Shown one piece after another: positions 28,182 through 36,917 of a DNA stretch of 64,000 nucleotides. The notes under the pieces were generated by a model. It was not told the DNA's origin, ran no database searches, and saw only the letters and a program-made list of their open reading frames with translations. The position numbers and the translations under genes are program-made. Numbering within the stretch: position 1 is the first letter of the stretch; every line of letters starts with the position of its first letter. Source of the DNA: Cognatiyoonia koreensis (GTDB taxonomy: Bacteria; Pseudomonadota; Alphaproteobacteria; Rhodobacterales; Rhodobacteraceae); assembly GCF_900109295.1 (NCBI RefSeq), contig NZ_FOIZ01000002.1:992001-1056000 (forward strand), given 5' to 3'.

Positions 28182-28685
28182 ATGAAACACCAAGGCCCCT
28201 TTATGACCCCGGACGACATCGCCGATTTGCCCTACCGCCCCTGCGTCGGGGTCATGCTGGCCAATACACGCGGGCATATCTTTGTCGGCCAACGCAAAGA
28301 CCGTGACACGGACGCCTGGCAAATGCCACAAGGCGGCGTGGATGCCGGCGAAAAGACGCTTGATGCCGCCCTGCGGGAGTTGTGGGAAGAAACCGGCGTG
28401 ACCGAAAAACTGGTCACGCTGGAAGCAGAAGCCCCCGAGCTGATCCGCTATGACCTGCCACACGACATCGTGCCGAAGATCTGGAAAGGCCGCTACCGCG
28501 GTCAGGAACAGAAATGGTTCCTGTTCCGCTTTCACGGATCCGACGACCAGATCAATATCGAAACGGAACATCCCGAATTCACACAGTGGAAATGGATGCC
28601 CAAGGATGAACTGGTCAGCAACATCGTGCCATTCAAACGCGAAGTTTACGAAAAGGTGCTCGCGGCATTTAACGGCAAGCTATGA
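28182..28685 (+). CDS. rppH: RNA pyrophosphohydrolase (Nudix)
   Basis: This enzyme removes pyrophosphate from 5' triphosphate ends of RNA to trigger decay. The 167-residue protein has the Nudix box from [23 protein letters not shown], preceded by [14 protein letters not shown] and [16 protein letters not shown], characteristic of RppH. The family ending with [13 protein letters not shown] is present. I chose the ATG at 28182, with GAGGAAAGG upstream; ATG 28203 ([13 protein letters not shown]) is the other plausible start and equally family-like. Confidence 0.93.
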   Translation: MKHQGPFMTPDDIADLPYRPCVGVMLANTRGHIFVGQRKDRDTDAWQMPQGGVDAGEKTLDAALRELWEETGVTEKLVTLEAEAPELIRYDLPHDIVPKIWKGRYRGQEQKWFLFRFHGSDDQINIETEHPEFTQWKWMPKDELVSNIVPFKREVYEKVLAAFNGKL

Positions 28686-28692
28686 TCACCGC

Positions 28693-29172
28693 ATGACCCG
28701 CATTGCGATCATCCTTGTGCTGACAGTGCTCTGGGCCGGGCAGGCTGCGGCGCTGAGTTGTCTGCGTCCCGATCCGGTGCGGTCTTTTCAACAGTTCAAG
28801 GACGCCCCCGAGGCCTATCATATCCTGTATGGAACGCTGTCCTTTGACGAAAACCTGATGCCGCAAGGCGTCGTGAATGAAGAACGCAATCCGCCACCTG
28901 TTACAGCGCAGTTCGTCGGCAAGGGCCTGACGAGTGAAGGCTTCAGCGTCGATCTTGACCGCGCTATAACGCTTCAGCCGATCTGCGCGGGGCCGTGGTG
29001 CGGCAGCATCGCATCAGATGTGCCCTATCTGATGTTTGCGCAAGTCGAAGGGCCTGCAATCACGCTGGCCATTCCGGCGTGTGGCGGGACTGCATTTGCT
29101 GATCCGACCGTCGCCGATCTGGACCAGATGACCCGCTGTCTGACAGGCGGCTCCTGCAGCCCGGAACCCTGA
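28693..29172 (+). CDS. Secreted hypothetical protein, cysteine-containing
   Basis: I do not recognise this 159-residue protein. It has a signal peptide (MTRIAIILVLTVLWAGQAAA) followed by a short domain with six cysteines (around SCLRP, ICAGPWCG, PACGG, RCLTGGSC), which suggests disulfides in the periplasm. The start lies seven bases after the rppH stop, so it is probably co-transcribed. There is no lipobox. Coding is supported by the signal peptide and by codon use like its neighbours. Confidence 0.75.
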   Translation: MTRIAIILVLTVLWAGQAAALSCLRPDPVRSFQQFKDAPEAYHILYGTLSFDENLMPQGVVNEERNPPPVTAQFVGKGLTSEGFSVDLDRAITLQPICAGPWCGSIASDVPYLMFAQVEGPAITLAIPACGGTAFADPTVADLDQMTRCLTGGSCSPEP

Positions 29173-29237
29173 ATCCCGGCTGACGATCATCTGCAGATGA
29201 GGTATATCTGACGGATGAACAACTTTCGGGTCAAAAC

Positions 29238-29645
29238 ATGACGCCAACGTTTGCGCCTGATGTAAAGGCCGTATTCGATGCCGCTTGCCCAGACGACAGG
29301 GCAGGGATGCTGGCGTTGCGGCAACTGGTTTTCGAGGTCGCGGACCAAACGCCGGAAGCAGGCAAGATCGTGGAAGTTCTGCGGTGGGGGCAGCCAAGTT
29401 ACATCACGCCAGATACCAAATCCGGCACGACAATCCGGATCGCCGAGGTGGAAGCAGGCGGCTTCGGGCTTTTTGCGCACTGCCAAACCACAGTGATCTC
29501 TGACTACGCGACACATTTCCCAGGGCAGGACAGGATCGACGGCAACCGCGGCATCCTGTTTGCGGGTAAGGACCAGATTGATCCGGCACGCCATGGGCTG
29601 CTGATCAGATCGGCACTGACTTACCATCTGAAAAAAGAGAATTAG
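29238..29645 (+). CDS. DUF1801 domain protein (YdhG/YjbR-like fold)
   Basis: This 135-residue cytoplasmic protein has the DUF1801 signature: LRQLVFEVADQTPEAGKIVEVLRWGQPSYI, then GLFAHCQTTVISDYATHF. The family's biochemical role is unknown. It stands 65 bases after the preceding gene with only a weak ribosome-binding site, and converges on rnr with three bases between the stop codons. Confidence 0.82.
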   Translation: MTPTFAPDVKAVFDAACPDDRAGMLALRQLVFEVADQTPEAGKIVEVLRWGQPSYITPDTKSGTTIRIAEVEAGGFGLFAHCQTTVISDYATHFPGQDRIDGNRGILFAGKDQIDPARHGLLIRSALTYHLKKEN

Positions 29646-29648
29646 CGC

Positions 29649-31889
29649 CTACTTGCGGCGGCGTTTCACCTTGCGGGCGATTTTCGCCGATTTCTTTTTT
29701 GCGGCCCCGACCTTGCGGCGGGGCGGTTTACCGCGCCCTTTCGCAGGACCCTTTGGCATCAGGCGTTCATCAAGGCGGATAAGCTCTGCCGTCAGACCAC
29801 CGGTGACCGGAGTGACCTCGGCCAGTTTCACCGTGACGCGCTGCCCCAGCCCGATAACAGTCCCCGTGTCAGCCCCCATCAGCGTCTGTGTGTCCGCATC
29901 ATAGTGGAAATACTCCGCCCCCAATGTGCGGATCGGAATCATCGCATCGGCACCGGTTTCATCCAGCTTCACAAAGACACCGAACTTGGCGATCCCGCTG
30001 ATGCGCCCGGTCATTTCTGTTCCGACACGATCCGCCAGAAACGCGGACAGGTAGCGATCGGTCGTGTCGCGCTCTGCCATCATCGAGCGGCGTTCGGTGT
30101 CGCTGATCAGCTTGCCGGTATCTTCCAGATGTTCAACATCCCACGGCGACAGGCCATCCTTGCCCCAGCCATGCGCCGAAATCAGCGCGCGATGCACGAT
30201 CAGATCGGAATAGCGGCGGATCGGCGACGTGAAATGCGCATAAGCGCGCAGGGCCAGCCCGAAATGTCCGAAATTCTCGTGGTGGTAATAGGCCTGCGTC
30301 ATCGACCGCAGGGTGTTGAGATTGATTAATTCGGCCTGATCGGTGTCCTTTGCCTGCGCCAGCAAACGGTTTAGATGTGAGGTCTTCAGCACCTGCCCCT
30401 TGGCAAGCTGCAGACCGGATGCATCGGCCACATCGCGCAGCGCGTCCAGTTTTTCCGGCGTCGGTTCCTCGTGGACGCGGAACAGCAGTGGTGACTTTTT
30501 GGCAATCAAGGTCTCGGCGGCGGCAACATTGGCCAGCACCATGAATTCCTCGATCAGCCGGTGGGCGTCGAGCCGTTCCTTGAAATTGACGGATGTGACG
30601 GTGCCGTCATCGCCAAGCACGATCTGGCGCTCCGGCAGGTCAAGCTCAAGCGGCTGTCGCACCGCCCGCGCCTTTTTCAGCGCCTCATAAGCGGCGTAAA
30701 GCGGGCGCAGCACGTCCTCCAGCAACGGCTCTGTTTTCTCATTGGGCTGCCCGACAATCGCGGCCTGCACCTCTTCATAGTTGAATGACGCGGACGACCG
30801 CATCAGGGCGCGATGGAATTCGTGGCTGACCTTGTTGCCGTTCCCGTCAATGCGCATCGACACGGCAAGGCAGGCGCGATCGACGTTTTCATGCAGGGAA
30901 CATAGATCACCCGACAGCGTATCGGGCAGCATCGGCACAACACGATCAGGGAAATAGGTGGAATTGCCGCGCTTGCGGGCTTCATGGTCAAGCGGGCTGT
31001 TGGGGCGGACGTAATGGGCGACGTCAGCAATCGCGACCCAGATCGTGAACCCGTCGTCATGGGCCTGAACGTAACATGCATCGTCGCGGTCGCGCGCATC
31101 CCAAGGGTCGATCGTGACCAACGGCAGATCACGCAGATCCGTCCGCTTGCCCAATGTGGCAGGCTTGGCGGCATCCGCTTCAGCAACGACGTCGTCGGGG
31201 AAATGATCGGGAATGCCATGCTGGTGAATGGCGATCAGGCTGACGGCCTTGGGTTGGCTTGGATCACCCAAGCGGTTGACGATGCGGGCCTTGGGCAGAC
31301 CCATCCGTCCTTTGGGACCAGCCTGCTCAACCTCGACAAGTTCGCCGTCCTTCGCCCCACCAGTTGCACCGGCGGGAACGATCCATTCCTTGTCGCTGCC
31401 CTTGTCGATGGGCAGGATACGCCCGCCTTCGGAACCGGCGCGGAAAATGCCAATGATGCGCAAAGGGTTCGCCCCGATCCGGCGGATCATGCGGGCGTGA
31501 TAAGGGTGATCGTCCTTCGGGGTCTGCGTCAGACGGCCCAGAACACGGTCGCCCGGACCAAGCGCGGGATCACCGTTGCGCAAGGACAATAGAACAGTCG
31601 GCTCCACACCTTCGCCGTTCCACTCCATTGGCTTGGCGATCAGGTCGCCATCCGCATCGGGGCCAACAATCTCCAGCACGCCGACAGGGGGCAGGGTCTC
31701 CGGGTCGCGATAACTGCTGCGGCGCTTTTGCAGCTGGCCGTCAGCCTCCATCTCCTTGAGGATCCGCTTAAGGTCGATGCGCTGTGCACCCTTGATGCCG
31801 AACGCGCGCGCGATATCGCGTTTCGCGGTGCGCGCCGGATTGTCGGCGATGAAATCAAGGATGTCCTGTTTGGAAGGGATCTGTGCCAT
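29649..31889 (-). CDS. rnr: Ribonuclease R
   Basis: This 3'-5' exoribonuclease degrades structured RNA and functions in RNA quality control. The 746-residue protein has an N-terminal winged helix (residues 1-60), cold-shock-like domains, the RNB catalytic domain with IDPWDARDRDDACYV (metal-binding aspartates), a conserved NSTYFPDRVVPMLP segment, an S1 domain near residues 640-715 (MTGRISGIAKFGVFVKL), and a very basic tail (PRRKVGAAKKKSAKIARKVKRRRK in outline) that likely binds RNA. It lies 67 bases downstream of dapE on the same strand. Confidence 0.96.
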   Translation of the reverse strand: MAQIPSKQDILDFIADNPARTAKRDIARAFGIKGAQRIDLKRILKEMEADGQLQKRRSSYRDPETLPPVGVLEIVGPDADGDLIAKPMEWNGEGVEPTVLLSLRNGDPALGPGDRVLGRLTQTPKDDHPYHARMIRRIGANPLRIIGIFRAGSEGGRILPIDKGSDKEWIVPAGATGGAKDGELVEVEQAGPKGRMGLPKARIVNRLGDPSQPKAVSLIAIHQHGIPDHFPDDVVAEADAAKPATLGKRTDLRDLPLVTIDPWDARDRDDACYVQAHDDGFTIWVAIADVAHYVRPNSPLDHEARKRGNSTYFPDRVVPMLPDTLSGDLCSLHENVDRACLAVSMRIDGNGNKVSHEFHRALMRSSASFNYEEVQAAIVGQPNEKTEPLLEDVLRPLYAAYEALKKARAVRQPLELDLPERQIVLGDDGTVTSVNFKERLDAHRLIEEFMVLANVAAAETLIAKKSPLLFRVHEEPTPEKLDALRDVADASGLQLAKGQVLKTSHLNRLLAQAKDTDQAELINLNTLRSMTQAYYHHENFGHFGLALRAYAHFTSPIRRYSDLIVHRALISAHGWGKDGLSPWDVEHLEDTGKLISDTERRSMMAERDTTDRYLSAFLADRVGTEMTGRISGIAKFGVFVKLDETGADAMIPIRTLGAEYFHYDADTQTLMGADTGTVIGLGQRVTVKLAEVTPVTGGLTAELIRLDERLMPKGPAKGRGKPPRRKVGAAKKKSAKIARKVKRRRK

Positions 31890-31956
31890 ATCGCTGGCCT
31901 ATCATGCAGACAGCAAATGTCGAGAGGGCGCGCACCGCAAATGCGGCAATACCCAA

Positions 31957-33114
31957 TTAGCGGGAGGTGTCTGCAAAGTAGTCCGACAGGATGCGGGCAT
32001 AGATCGCCTTGAGCTGGATAATATCCTTGACCGGCACCCGCTCATCGACCTGATGCATGGTTTTCCCTACCAGCCCGAACTCGACCACAGGGCAGTGATC
32101 CTTGACAAAACGGGCATCCGACGTGCCACCAGAGGTGGACAACGCAGGTACCTGTCCGGTCTCCGCCTGCACGGCCTTGCCGATCAGATCGGACAGCGGA
32201 CCGGGTGGCGTGACAAAGCTTTCGCCGGATACTTTGACACGCAACGCGATGTCGATACCGGTGGCCGCAGCGACTTTGTTCGCCTCATCCTGCAGCCACG
32301 CGGTCAGGCCGTCGCCCGAATGCAGGTCGTTAAAGCGGATATTCACCGTGGCCGTGCATTGCGCAGGAATGACGTTGGTCGCCGGATTACCGGTGTCCAC
32401 CGTCACGATCGCCAGCGACGAAGGGTCGAAATGATCGGTCCCGTCGTCCAGCGTATACGACCCCAGAACATTCATCAGCCGCGCCATCGCATGCAGCGGG
32501 TTCTTGGCACGATGCGGATAGGCGGAATGACCCTGCACGCCGGTAAAGGTGAACCAGACGGTCAGCGAACCGCGCCGCCCGATCTTCATGGCCTCGCCCA
32601 TATGGTTCGGGCTTGTTGGCTCCCCGACAAGGCAGTCGGTCATGCGCTCGTTGTTTTCAGCCATCCAGTCAAGCAGTGCTGTGGTGCCATCCAGCGCATC
32701 GGCTTCCTCGTCACCGGTTATCGCGAGCACGACCGCGCCGTCCGGCGGGGTGGCACGTACGAAATCGACAGCTGCTGCGGCAAAGGCCGCGACACCCGAT
32801 TTCATGTCGGTCGAACCGCGCCCGTACAGAAAGCCATCTTTGATCGCGGCCCCAAATGGATCGACGGTCCAGTCCTTGATGTTGCCCACGGGTACGACAT
32901 CGGTATGGCCATTGAAACCAAACGTACGGTTGGCTCCTTTTCGGCCCCAACGGGCGTAAAGGTTGGCAATGCCGTTGCGATCGACGCGGGTGCATTCAAA
33001 ATCGGCACCCGACAACAGCTTTTCCAGCAAAACCAGTGCCCCGCCTTCGGCTGGGGTGACGGATTCGCAACGCACCAGATCGGCGGTCAGGGCGACGGGG
33101 TCAATCGGTGTCAT
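31957..33114 (-). CDS. dapE: Succinyl-diaminopimelate desuccinylase
   Basis: This enzyme hydrolyses N-succinyl-LL-diaminopimelate in lysine and murein precursor synthesis. The 385-residue M20 metallohydrolase has [12 protein letters not shown] (metal histidine and nearby catalytic residues), [12 protein letters not shown] (catalytic glutamate), and [21 protein letters not shown]. The ATG at 33114 is chosen: GGAG lies seven bases upstream, and the protein then starts [21 protein letters not shown] as in the family. Together with dapD in the same run and a DapC-like gene at 56.8 kb, it marks the succinylase branch. Confidence 0.96.
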   Translation of the reverse strand: MTPIDPVALTADLVRCESVTPAEGGALVLLEKLLSGADFECTRVDRNGIANLYARWGRKGANRTFGFNGHTDVVPVGNIKDWTVDPFGAAIKDGFLYGRGSTDMKSGVAAFAAAAVDFVRATPPDGAVVLAITGDEEADALDGTTALLDWMAENNERMTDCLVGEPTSPNHMGEAMKIGRRGSLTVWFTFTGVQGHSAYPHRAKNPLHAMARLMNVLGSYTLDDGTDHFDPSSLAIVTVDTGNPATNVIPAQCTATVNIRFNDLHSGDGLTAWLQDEANKVAAATGIDIALRVKVSGESFVTPPGPLSDLIGKAVQAETGQVPALSTSGGTSDARFVKDHCPVVEFGLVGKTMHQVDERVPVKDIIQLKAIYARILSDYFADTSR

Positions 33115-33231
33115 GAACGAATCTCCATTAGGCGAGGCCAGACCGGCGACGGGGAAAAACCAATCTGCAGGCAAAGTGGCGCATAACCGTCAGCCCCACG
33201 ACACGCTGATAGGTGCTTGCCCCGCAACACA

Positions 33232-33561
33232 TTAGGCCTCGTCGAAAAAAGGGGTCATCTGGGCAATGATGACGCTGTTCTCGACAAGGGCGCGCTGCAT
33301 CAGAGCCTCTTCCTCGTCGCTGATATCATGACCTTCGGCACGACGTTCTTCCAGCGTGCCATAGCCCGACACATCAAGCGGGGACAAATCGGCCTGCTTC
33401 AGTATCGCGACGGTCTCGCGGACAGCCTCCGCTTCGTCCACACCACTAGCATAACACATCAGGGCACCGCCGGTTGACCCCTCCGGCAGTCCGTCATTCT
33501 CGTTGCGGCCGACTTCGACCAGCAGCGTGTAAACCTGTTGTTTGCGCGGTGTCTTCGCCAT
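33232..33561 (-). CDS. Small conserved-type hypothetical protein
   Basis: This is a 109-residue acidic cytoplasmic protein without a recognisable catalytic motif. It begins with a basic patch (MAKTPRKQQVYTLLVEVGRNEND), has GALMCYASGVDEAEAVRETVAIL, which looks like a small alpha/beta fold, and an acidic C-terminal helix (DISDEEEALMQRALVENSVI). AAGGA is upstream of the ATG. It lies between the GlsB-like gene and dapE on the same strand. I see no function. Confidence 0.72.
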   Translation of the reverse strand: MAKTPRKQQVYTLLVEVGRNENDGLPEGSTGGALMCYASGVDEAEAVRETVAILKQADLSPLDVSGYGTLEERRAEGHDISDEEEALMQRALVENSVIIAQMTPFFDEA

Positions 33562-33616
33562 CGGCCCGTCCTTGTTCTGCGCGCCGTGGATGCGGCGTCA
33601 GGACCGGCAAGTCAAG

Positions 33617-33862
33617 CTAGCTCGACAAACGGCGATAGGCCGCAATCAGGGCGGCCGCCCCTGCAGCACCGACAATCAACTGCGGCAGCCATGAACGTTC
33701 GGCATAGATCCCGAACCAGCCAAGGATCATGTTCAACAGACCTGCACCGACGATCCCCAGAATGATATTCAGGATCAGGCCGGTGTCGGCTTTCATGAAG
33801 ATGCTGGCGAGCCATCCGGCCAGTCCACCCACGATCAGGCTTCCAAAAAATCCGATACCCAT
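33617..33862 (-). CDS. GlsB/YeaQ/YmgE-family small membrane protein
   Basis: This 81-residue protein has the glycine-rich membrane segments of the transglycosylase-associated family: GFFGSLIVGGLAGWLASIFMKADTGLILNIILGIVGAGLLNMILG, plus a third span at the C terminus. Members are stress-linked small inner-membrane proteins of unknown mechanism. AGGAG lies upstream of the start. It sits in the dapD-dapE run. Confidence 0.88.
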   Translation of the reverse strand: MGIGFFGSLIVGGLAGWLASIFMKADTGLILNIILGIVGAGLLNMILGWFGIYAERSWLPQLIVGAAGAAALIAAYRRLSS

Positions 33863-33918
33863 GTCAGTCTCCTCTGTTTCAGCGTCACCCTAACATGTGA
33901 ACGGCGAAAGAAGATGTT

Positions 33919-34203
33919 TCAAGCGTCAGTGTTCTTTTCGATCCAGCGCGACTTTGCGGCCCAAAGCGCCGAAAGGATCAGAAACACCTGCGATGGAATG
34001 AAGAATAGCACAACGATCAACGCAATGGTCAGTCCGACAGCAGGCTCGTTCGCGCGAAACCACGCAGCAAACGGGCCCCAGGCGATCAGAACCGCAAGAA
34101 CGACAGAAAGAAGATCAGCCAGAACAAGGCCCCATGCACCGACGAAAGACGGGCGCACGCCTGCCGCGATCCGCCGTTTCGCGATGCTGCGGGACAAAAG
34201 CAT
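33919..34203 (-). CDS. Small two-span membrane protein, paralogue 2
   Basis: I do not recognise this 94-residue protein. It has a basic N terminus (SRSIAKRRIAAGVRPS), two hydrophobic segments, and a WAAKSRW end. It aligns along its length with the gene directly upstream: RxAAxxRPS near the start, a W-x-LV-x-x-D motif opening the first span, IP-x-x-V in the second span, and W-x-AA-x-SR at the end. The ATG shares its A with the stop of that gene (TGATG), so they are coupled; the track's TTG one codon earlier is less likely. Confidence 0.7.
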   Translation of the reverse strand: MLLSRSIAKRRIAAGVRPSFVGAWGLVLADLLSVVLAVLIAWGPFAAWFRANEPAVGLTIALIVVLFFIPSQVFLILSALWAAKSRWIEKNTDA

Positions 34204-34472
34204 CAATAGCGCCTGCGCGACCGCGCGGCCCAGCGGCAGGCATTGATCAAAACGCCTGCAGGAAAGATCACGTAGAGAACGAACAGGAAAAAACCACTCG
34301 CCTGATCGCTCGGCTGTCCGGCATAGATCAGCGTCATGATCGGATCAAACAAAAGCGCAAGCAAAGTGGTCACGACAACAATATCCAGAACCACAAGCGA
34401 CCACGCCGCTGCAGGCGACGGCCGTCTGTCGGCCGCGACCCGGTTCCTGCCGATCACGGCCGAAAAGAACAT
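34203..34472 (-). CDS. Small two-span membrane protein, paralogue 1
   Basis: This 89-residue protein has the same plan as its neighbour: basic N terminus (RNRVAADRRPS), a first span opening with AWSLVVLDIVVV, a second span with FVLYVIFPAGV, and a basic RWAARSRRRY end. Its start codon shares one base with the dapD stop (TGATG), so ribosomes finishing dapD can restart here. The family is unknown to me. Two tandem, coupled copies next to a lysine/murein gene suggest an envelope role, which is inference. Confidence 0.7.
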   Translation of the reverse strand: MFFSAVIGRNRVAADRRPSPAAAWSLVVLDIVVVTTLLALLFDPIMTLIYAGQPSDQASGFFLFVLYVIFPAGVLINACRWAARSRRRY

Positions 34473-35299
34473 CAGTCGCGCAGCAACTCGTTGATACCGG
34501 TCTTGGAGCGCGTGCGCTCGTCAACACGCTTCACAATGACAGCGCAATAAAGGTTCACATCGTTCTTGGACGGCATCGACCCGGCGACAACAACAGAATA
34601 GGGCGGCACCTCGCCATACATGACTTCACCGGTTTCGCGATCCACGATCTTGGTGGACTGGCCAATAAAGACACCCATACCAAGAACGGATCCTTCGCGG
34701 ACGATGCAGCCTTCAACAACTTCGGAACGCGCGCCGATAAAGCAGTTGTCCTCGATAATGGTCGGTCCCGCTTGCATCGGCTCCAGCACGCCACCGATCC
34801 CGACGCCGCCGGACAGATGCACGTTCTTGCCGATCTGGGCGCAGGACCCGACGGTCGCCCATGTGTCGACCATCGTGCCTTCATCGACATAGGCACCAAG
34901 GTTCACGAATGATGGCATCAGCACGACGCCGGGGGCGATATAGGCAGACTTGCGCACGACGCAGTTCGGAACGGCACGAAACCCGGCCGCTTTCCACTGG
35001 TCGGGTCCCCAGCCCATGAACTTGGAATCAACCTTATCCCACCAGCCGCCAGCTTGCGGCCCACCTTCTTGTTGTTCCATGTCCTTGATGCGGAAACCAA
35101 GCAACACGGCCTTCTTGGCCCACTGGTTCACGTGCCAGGATCCGTCGTCCTGCTTTTCGGCAACGCGCAGCTTACCGCTGTCCAGGGCGTTCAGCGTATC
35201 TTCGATCGCGTCACGCTGTTCGCCACGGGTCTGTGGCGTGATTGAATCACGGGCATCCCACGCAGCTTCGATGGCGGTTTCAAGTGCGGCATTCGACAT
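34472..35299 (-). CDS. dapD: Tetrahydrodipicolinate N-succinyltransferase
   Basis: This enzyme transfers succinate from succinyl-CoA to tetrahydrodipicolinate, a step in lysine and meso-diaminopimelate synthesis. The 275-residue protein has the left-handed beta-helix hexapeptide repeats ([40 protein letters not shown] in outline) and the DapD N-terminal helical domain. GAGGG precedes the ATG. It heads the minus-strand run of dapD, two small membrane genes, GlsB-like, hypothetical, dapE and perhaps rnr. A probable promoter and an inverted repeat lie just upstream. Confidence 0.97.
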   Translation of the reverse strand: MSNAALETAIEAAWDARDSITPQTRGEQRDAIEDTLNALDSGKLRVAEKQDDGSWHVNQWAKKAVLLGFRIKDMEQQEGGPQAGGWWDKVDSKFMGWGPDQWKAAGFRAVPNCVVRKSAYIAPGVVLMPSFVNLGAYVDEGTMVDTWATVGSCAQIGKNVHLSGGVGIGGVLEPMQAGPTIIEDNCFIGARSEVVEGCIVREGSVLGMGVFIGQSTKIVDRETGEVMYGEVPPYSVVVAGSMPSKNDVNLYCAVIVKRVDERTRSKTGINELLRD

Positions 35300-35334
35300 G
35301 GTAATCCCTCGTGCAGTTGCAAAAACTCGCGCTG

Positions 35335-35362
35335 GCTATAAGCGCAGGATGGCACCGGCGCA
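35335..35362 (-). promoter_or_regulatory. Probable dapD promoter
   Basis: In the minus direction, TTGCGC (35362-35357) and TATAGC (35340-35335) are 16 bases apart and end 35 bases before the dapD ATG. This is a fair sigma-70-type match, found by eye. Confidence 0.4.
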
Positions 35363-35366
35363 ATGT

Positions 35367-35393
35367 CGCGTTAACCCAAAATCAAGGTTAACG
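35367..35393. repeat. Nine-pair inverted repeat upstream of the dapD promoter
   Basis: GCGTTAACC (35367-35375) and GGTTAACGC (35385-35393) are perfect complements separated by nine AT-rich bases. It sits four bases upstream of the predicted -35 box. It could be an operator or the stem of a terminator for the redoxin gene; no T-run follows it. Confidence 0.55.
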
Positions 35394-35402
35394 CCCCCCT
35401 TT

Positions 35403-35444
35403 CGTCTTTCTGTGTCCACTCAAACTTCGGGGTGAGCCGCAGGC
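35403..35444 (-). repeat. 3'-end repeat element, diverged copy 3 (after the redoxin gene)
   Basis: In the minus direction this reads GCCTGCGGCTCACCCC and then GAAGTTTGAGTGGACACAGA followed by AAGACGA. The second part differs from the two exact copies at two positions only; the GC-rich first part is a variant. It lies 14 bases past the redoxin stop, in the sense direction, like the others. Confidence 0.7.
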
Positions 35445-35445
35445 G

Positions 35446-35460
35446 AGGGGCAGCGCCCCT
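35446..35460 (-). terminator. GC hairpin at the redoxin stop codon
   Basis: AGGGGC and GCCCCT form a six-pair stem with a three-base loop that includes part of the stop codon. There is no T-run. It directly precedes the diverged repeat copy, so stem and repeat may act as one 3'-end unit. Confidence 0.35.
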
Positions 35461-36004
35461 AGCGCCATTTGATCGAACAGCCCATCGACGGGGTCTGCAC
35501 GCGCGGCCCGCCCGCACCCTTCGCGACAGACATCATGGCGTTGCGCAATTCAGGCACGCGGTTGGCCGCATCCTTCATCATCGCGCTATCGATCCGGCCG
35601 CGATATTGCAATCCACCAGCCCGATCGAATCCGAATAAATCAGGTGTGCAAACAGCACCATAGGCACGGGCAACAGACTGATCCTCATCCACAAGGTAAG
35701 GCACGGTCAGCCCGTGCGTGTCAGCAAAAGCCAGCATCTTGTCCGGCGCATCCGCCGGGTAGGCGGCATAGTCATTGGACATCACACATGCCACACCGAC
35801 CCCGGCCTCCTTGATTGCGTTGATGTCTGCCACCAGCCTGTCAATAACGGCGATGACATACGGACAATGATTGCAAATGAATGCGATCAGCATGCCGTTC
35901 CCGCCCATCACCCGATCGCGTGTCCACGCGACACCATCTGGCGTTTTCAGTTCGAAATCAGGGGCCTGCCAACCGAAATCGCAGACGGGCGTTTCAAGCA
36001 ACAT
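35459..36004 (-). CDS. Thioredoxin-fold (AhpC/TSA-like) redoxin
   Basis: This is a 181-residue protein with a thioredoxin fold and a CNHC active-site pair (Cys44, Cys47 in AFICNHCPYV), as in the thiol-disulfide isomerase / peroxiredoxin-like group with the NHCPYV signature. The downstream VPYLVDEDQSVARAYGAVCTPDLF carries the cis-proline region and a third cysteine. There is no signal peptide, so it is cytoplasmic. I chose the ATG at 36004 with GGGAG upstream; an ATG six codons earlier is in frame. It is divergent from the LOG-family gene. Confidence 0.85.
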   Translation of the reverse strand: MLLETPVCDFGWQAPDFELKTPDGVAWTRDRVMGGNGMLIAFICNHCPYVIAVIDRLVADINAIKEAGVGVACVMSNDYAAYPADAPDKMLAFADTHGLTVPYLVDEDQSVARAYGAVCTPDLFGFDRAGGLQYRGRIDSAMMKDAANRVPELRNAMMSVAKGAGGPRVQTPSMGCSIKWR

Positions 36005-36071
36005 GTTGTTCTCCCATTGCATCTTGGGGCCGCACAGGTGACCCTGTCGCAAAGCAAGAAAAGGCGACGAC

Positions 36072-36917
36072 ATGAACGAACAGCGCAATCACCCATTCCG
36101 CGACAGCAGCCAGGACCGCGAGACAGCATCGCATATTCCGGTCACGCCGCAAACCCAGGCCCCGTCCTACCGCCTGGCATTCGCGGACGAGGACTTCATG
36201 TGCCGCGACGAACTGCGGCCCGTGCGGTTGCAACTGGAACTGCTGAAACCGGAAATGGGCATGAACGAGGCGGGCGTGAACTCGACCATTGTTCTTTTCG
36301 GCGGTGCGCGCATCCCCGAACCGGCGAACAAGGGCAGCGCCAAGACGGAAACACTCGCCGAACTGTCAAAATACTATGAAGAGGCGCGGCGTTTCGCGCG
36401 GATCATGACGGAACGCTCGCTCGAAAACGGCGGCACGGACGATGTCATCGTGACCGGCGGCGGGCCAGGGGTGATGGAGGCGGGGAACCGCGGCGCAATG
36501 GAGGCGGGCGGCAAATCCGTCGGCCTGAACATCGTGCTGCCCCACGAACAGGCACCAAACACCTACGTAACACCCGAACTTTGCTACAATTTCCACTACT
36601 TCGCGATCCGCAAGATGCACTTCTTGATGCGGGCCAGCGCGATCACGGTGTTCCCGGGCGGGTTCGGCACGCTGGATGAAACATTCGAGGCGCTGACGCT
36701 GATCCAGACCGGACGCATGGCGCGCGTGCCGTTCCTTCTGTTCGGGCGGTCGTTCTGGGAAAAAATCATCAACTGGGACGCATTGGCGGACGCGGGCACT
36801 ATCTCGCCCGAGGATCTGGAACTCTTCCGGTTCGTGGAAACCGCCGAAGAAGCAGTCGCCGCGTTGGACAACTGGGAAGGCAAAGGCGAAAAAAGAGGCG
36901 CAATTCCCGGTCGCTGA
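36072..36917 (+). CDS. LOG-family protein (TIGR00730-like nucleotide phosphoribohydrolase)
   Basis: This 281-residue Rossmann-like protein has the LOG signatures GGGPGVMEAGNRGAMEAGG and FPGGFGTLDETFEALTLIQTG. Proteins of this family are often misnamed lysine decarboxylases; characterised members release free base from nucleoside monophosphates (cytokinin activation or purine nucleotide turnover). An N-terminal extension of about 80 residues precedes the core, as in the longer subgroup. It starts 67 bases from the divergent redoxin gene. Confidence 0.88.
   Translation: MNEQRNHPFRDSSQDRETASHIPVTPQTQAPSYRLAFADEDFMCRDELRPVRLQLELLKPEMGMNEAGVNSTIVLFGGARIPEPANKGSAKTETLAELSKYYEEARRFARIMTERSLENGGTDDVIVTGGGPGVMEAGNRGAMEAGGKSVGLNIVLPHEQAPNTYVTPELCYNFHYFAIRKMHFLMRASAITVFPGGFGTLDETFEALTLIQTGRMARVPFLLFGRSFWEKIINWDALADAGTISPEDLELFRFVETAEEAVAALDNWEGKGEKRGAIPGR

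Noticed and set aside
35367..35393. CtrA binding site in the dapD upstream dyad
   Set aside because: The TTAA cores are 13 bases apart instead of the seven of the CtrA consensus.
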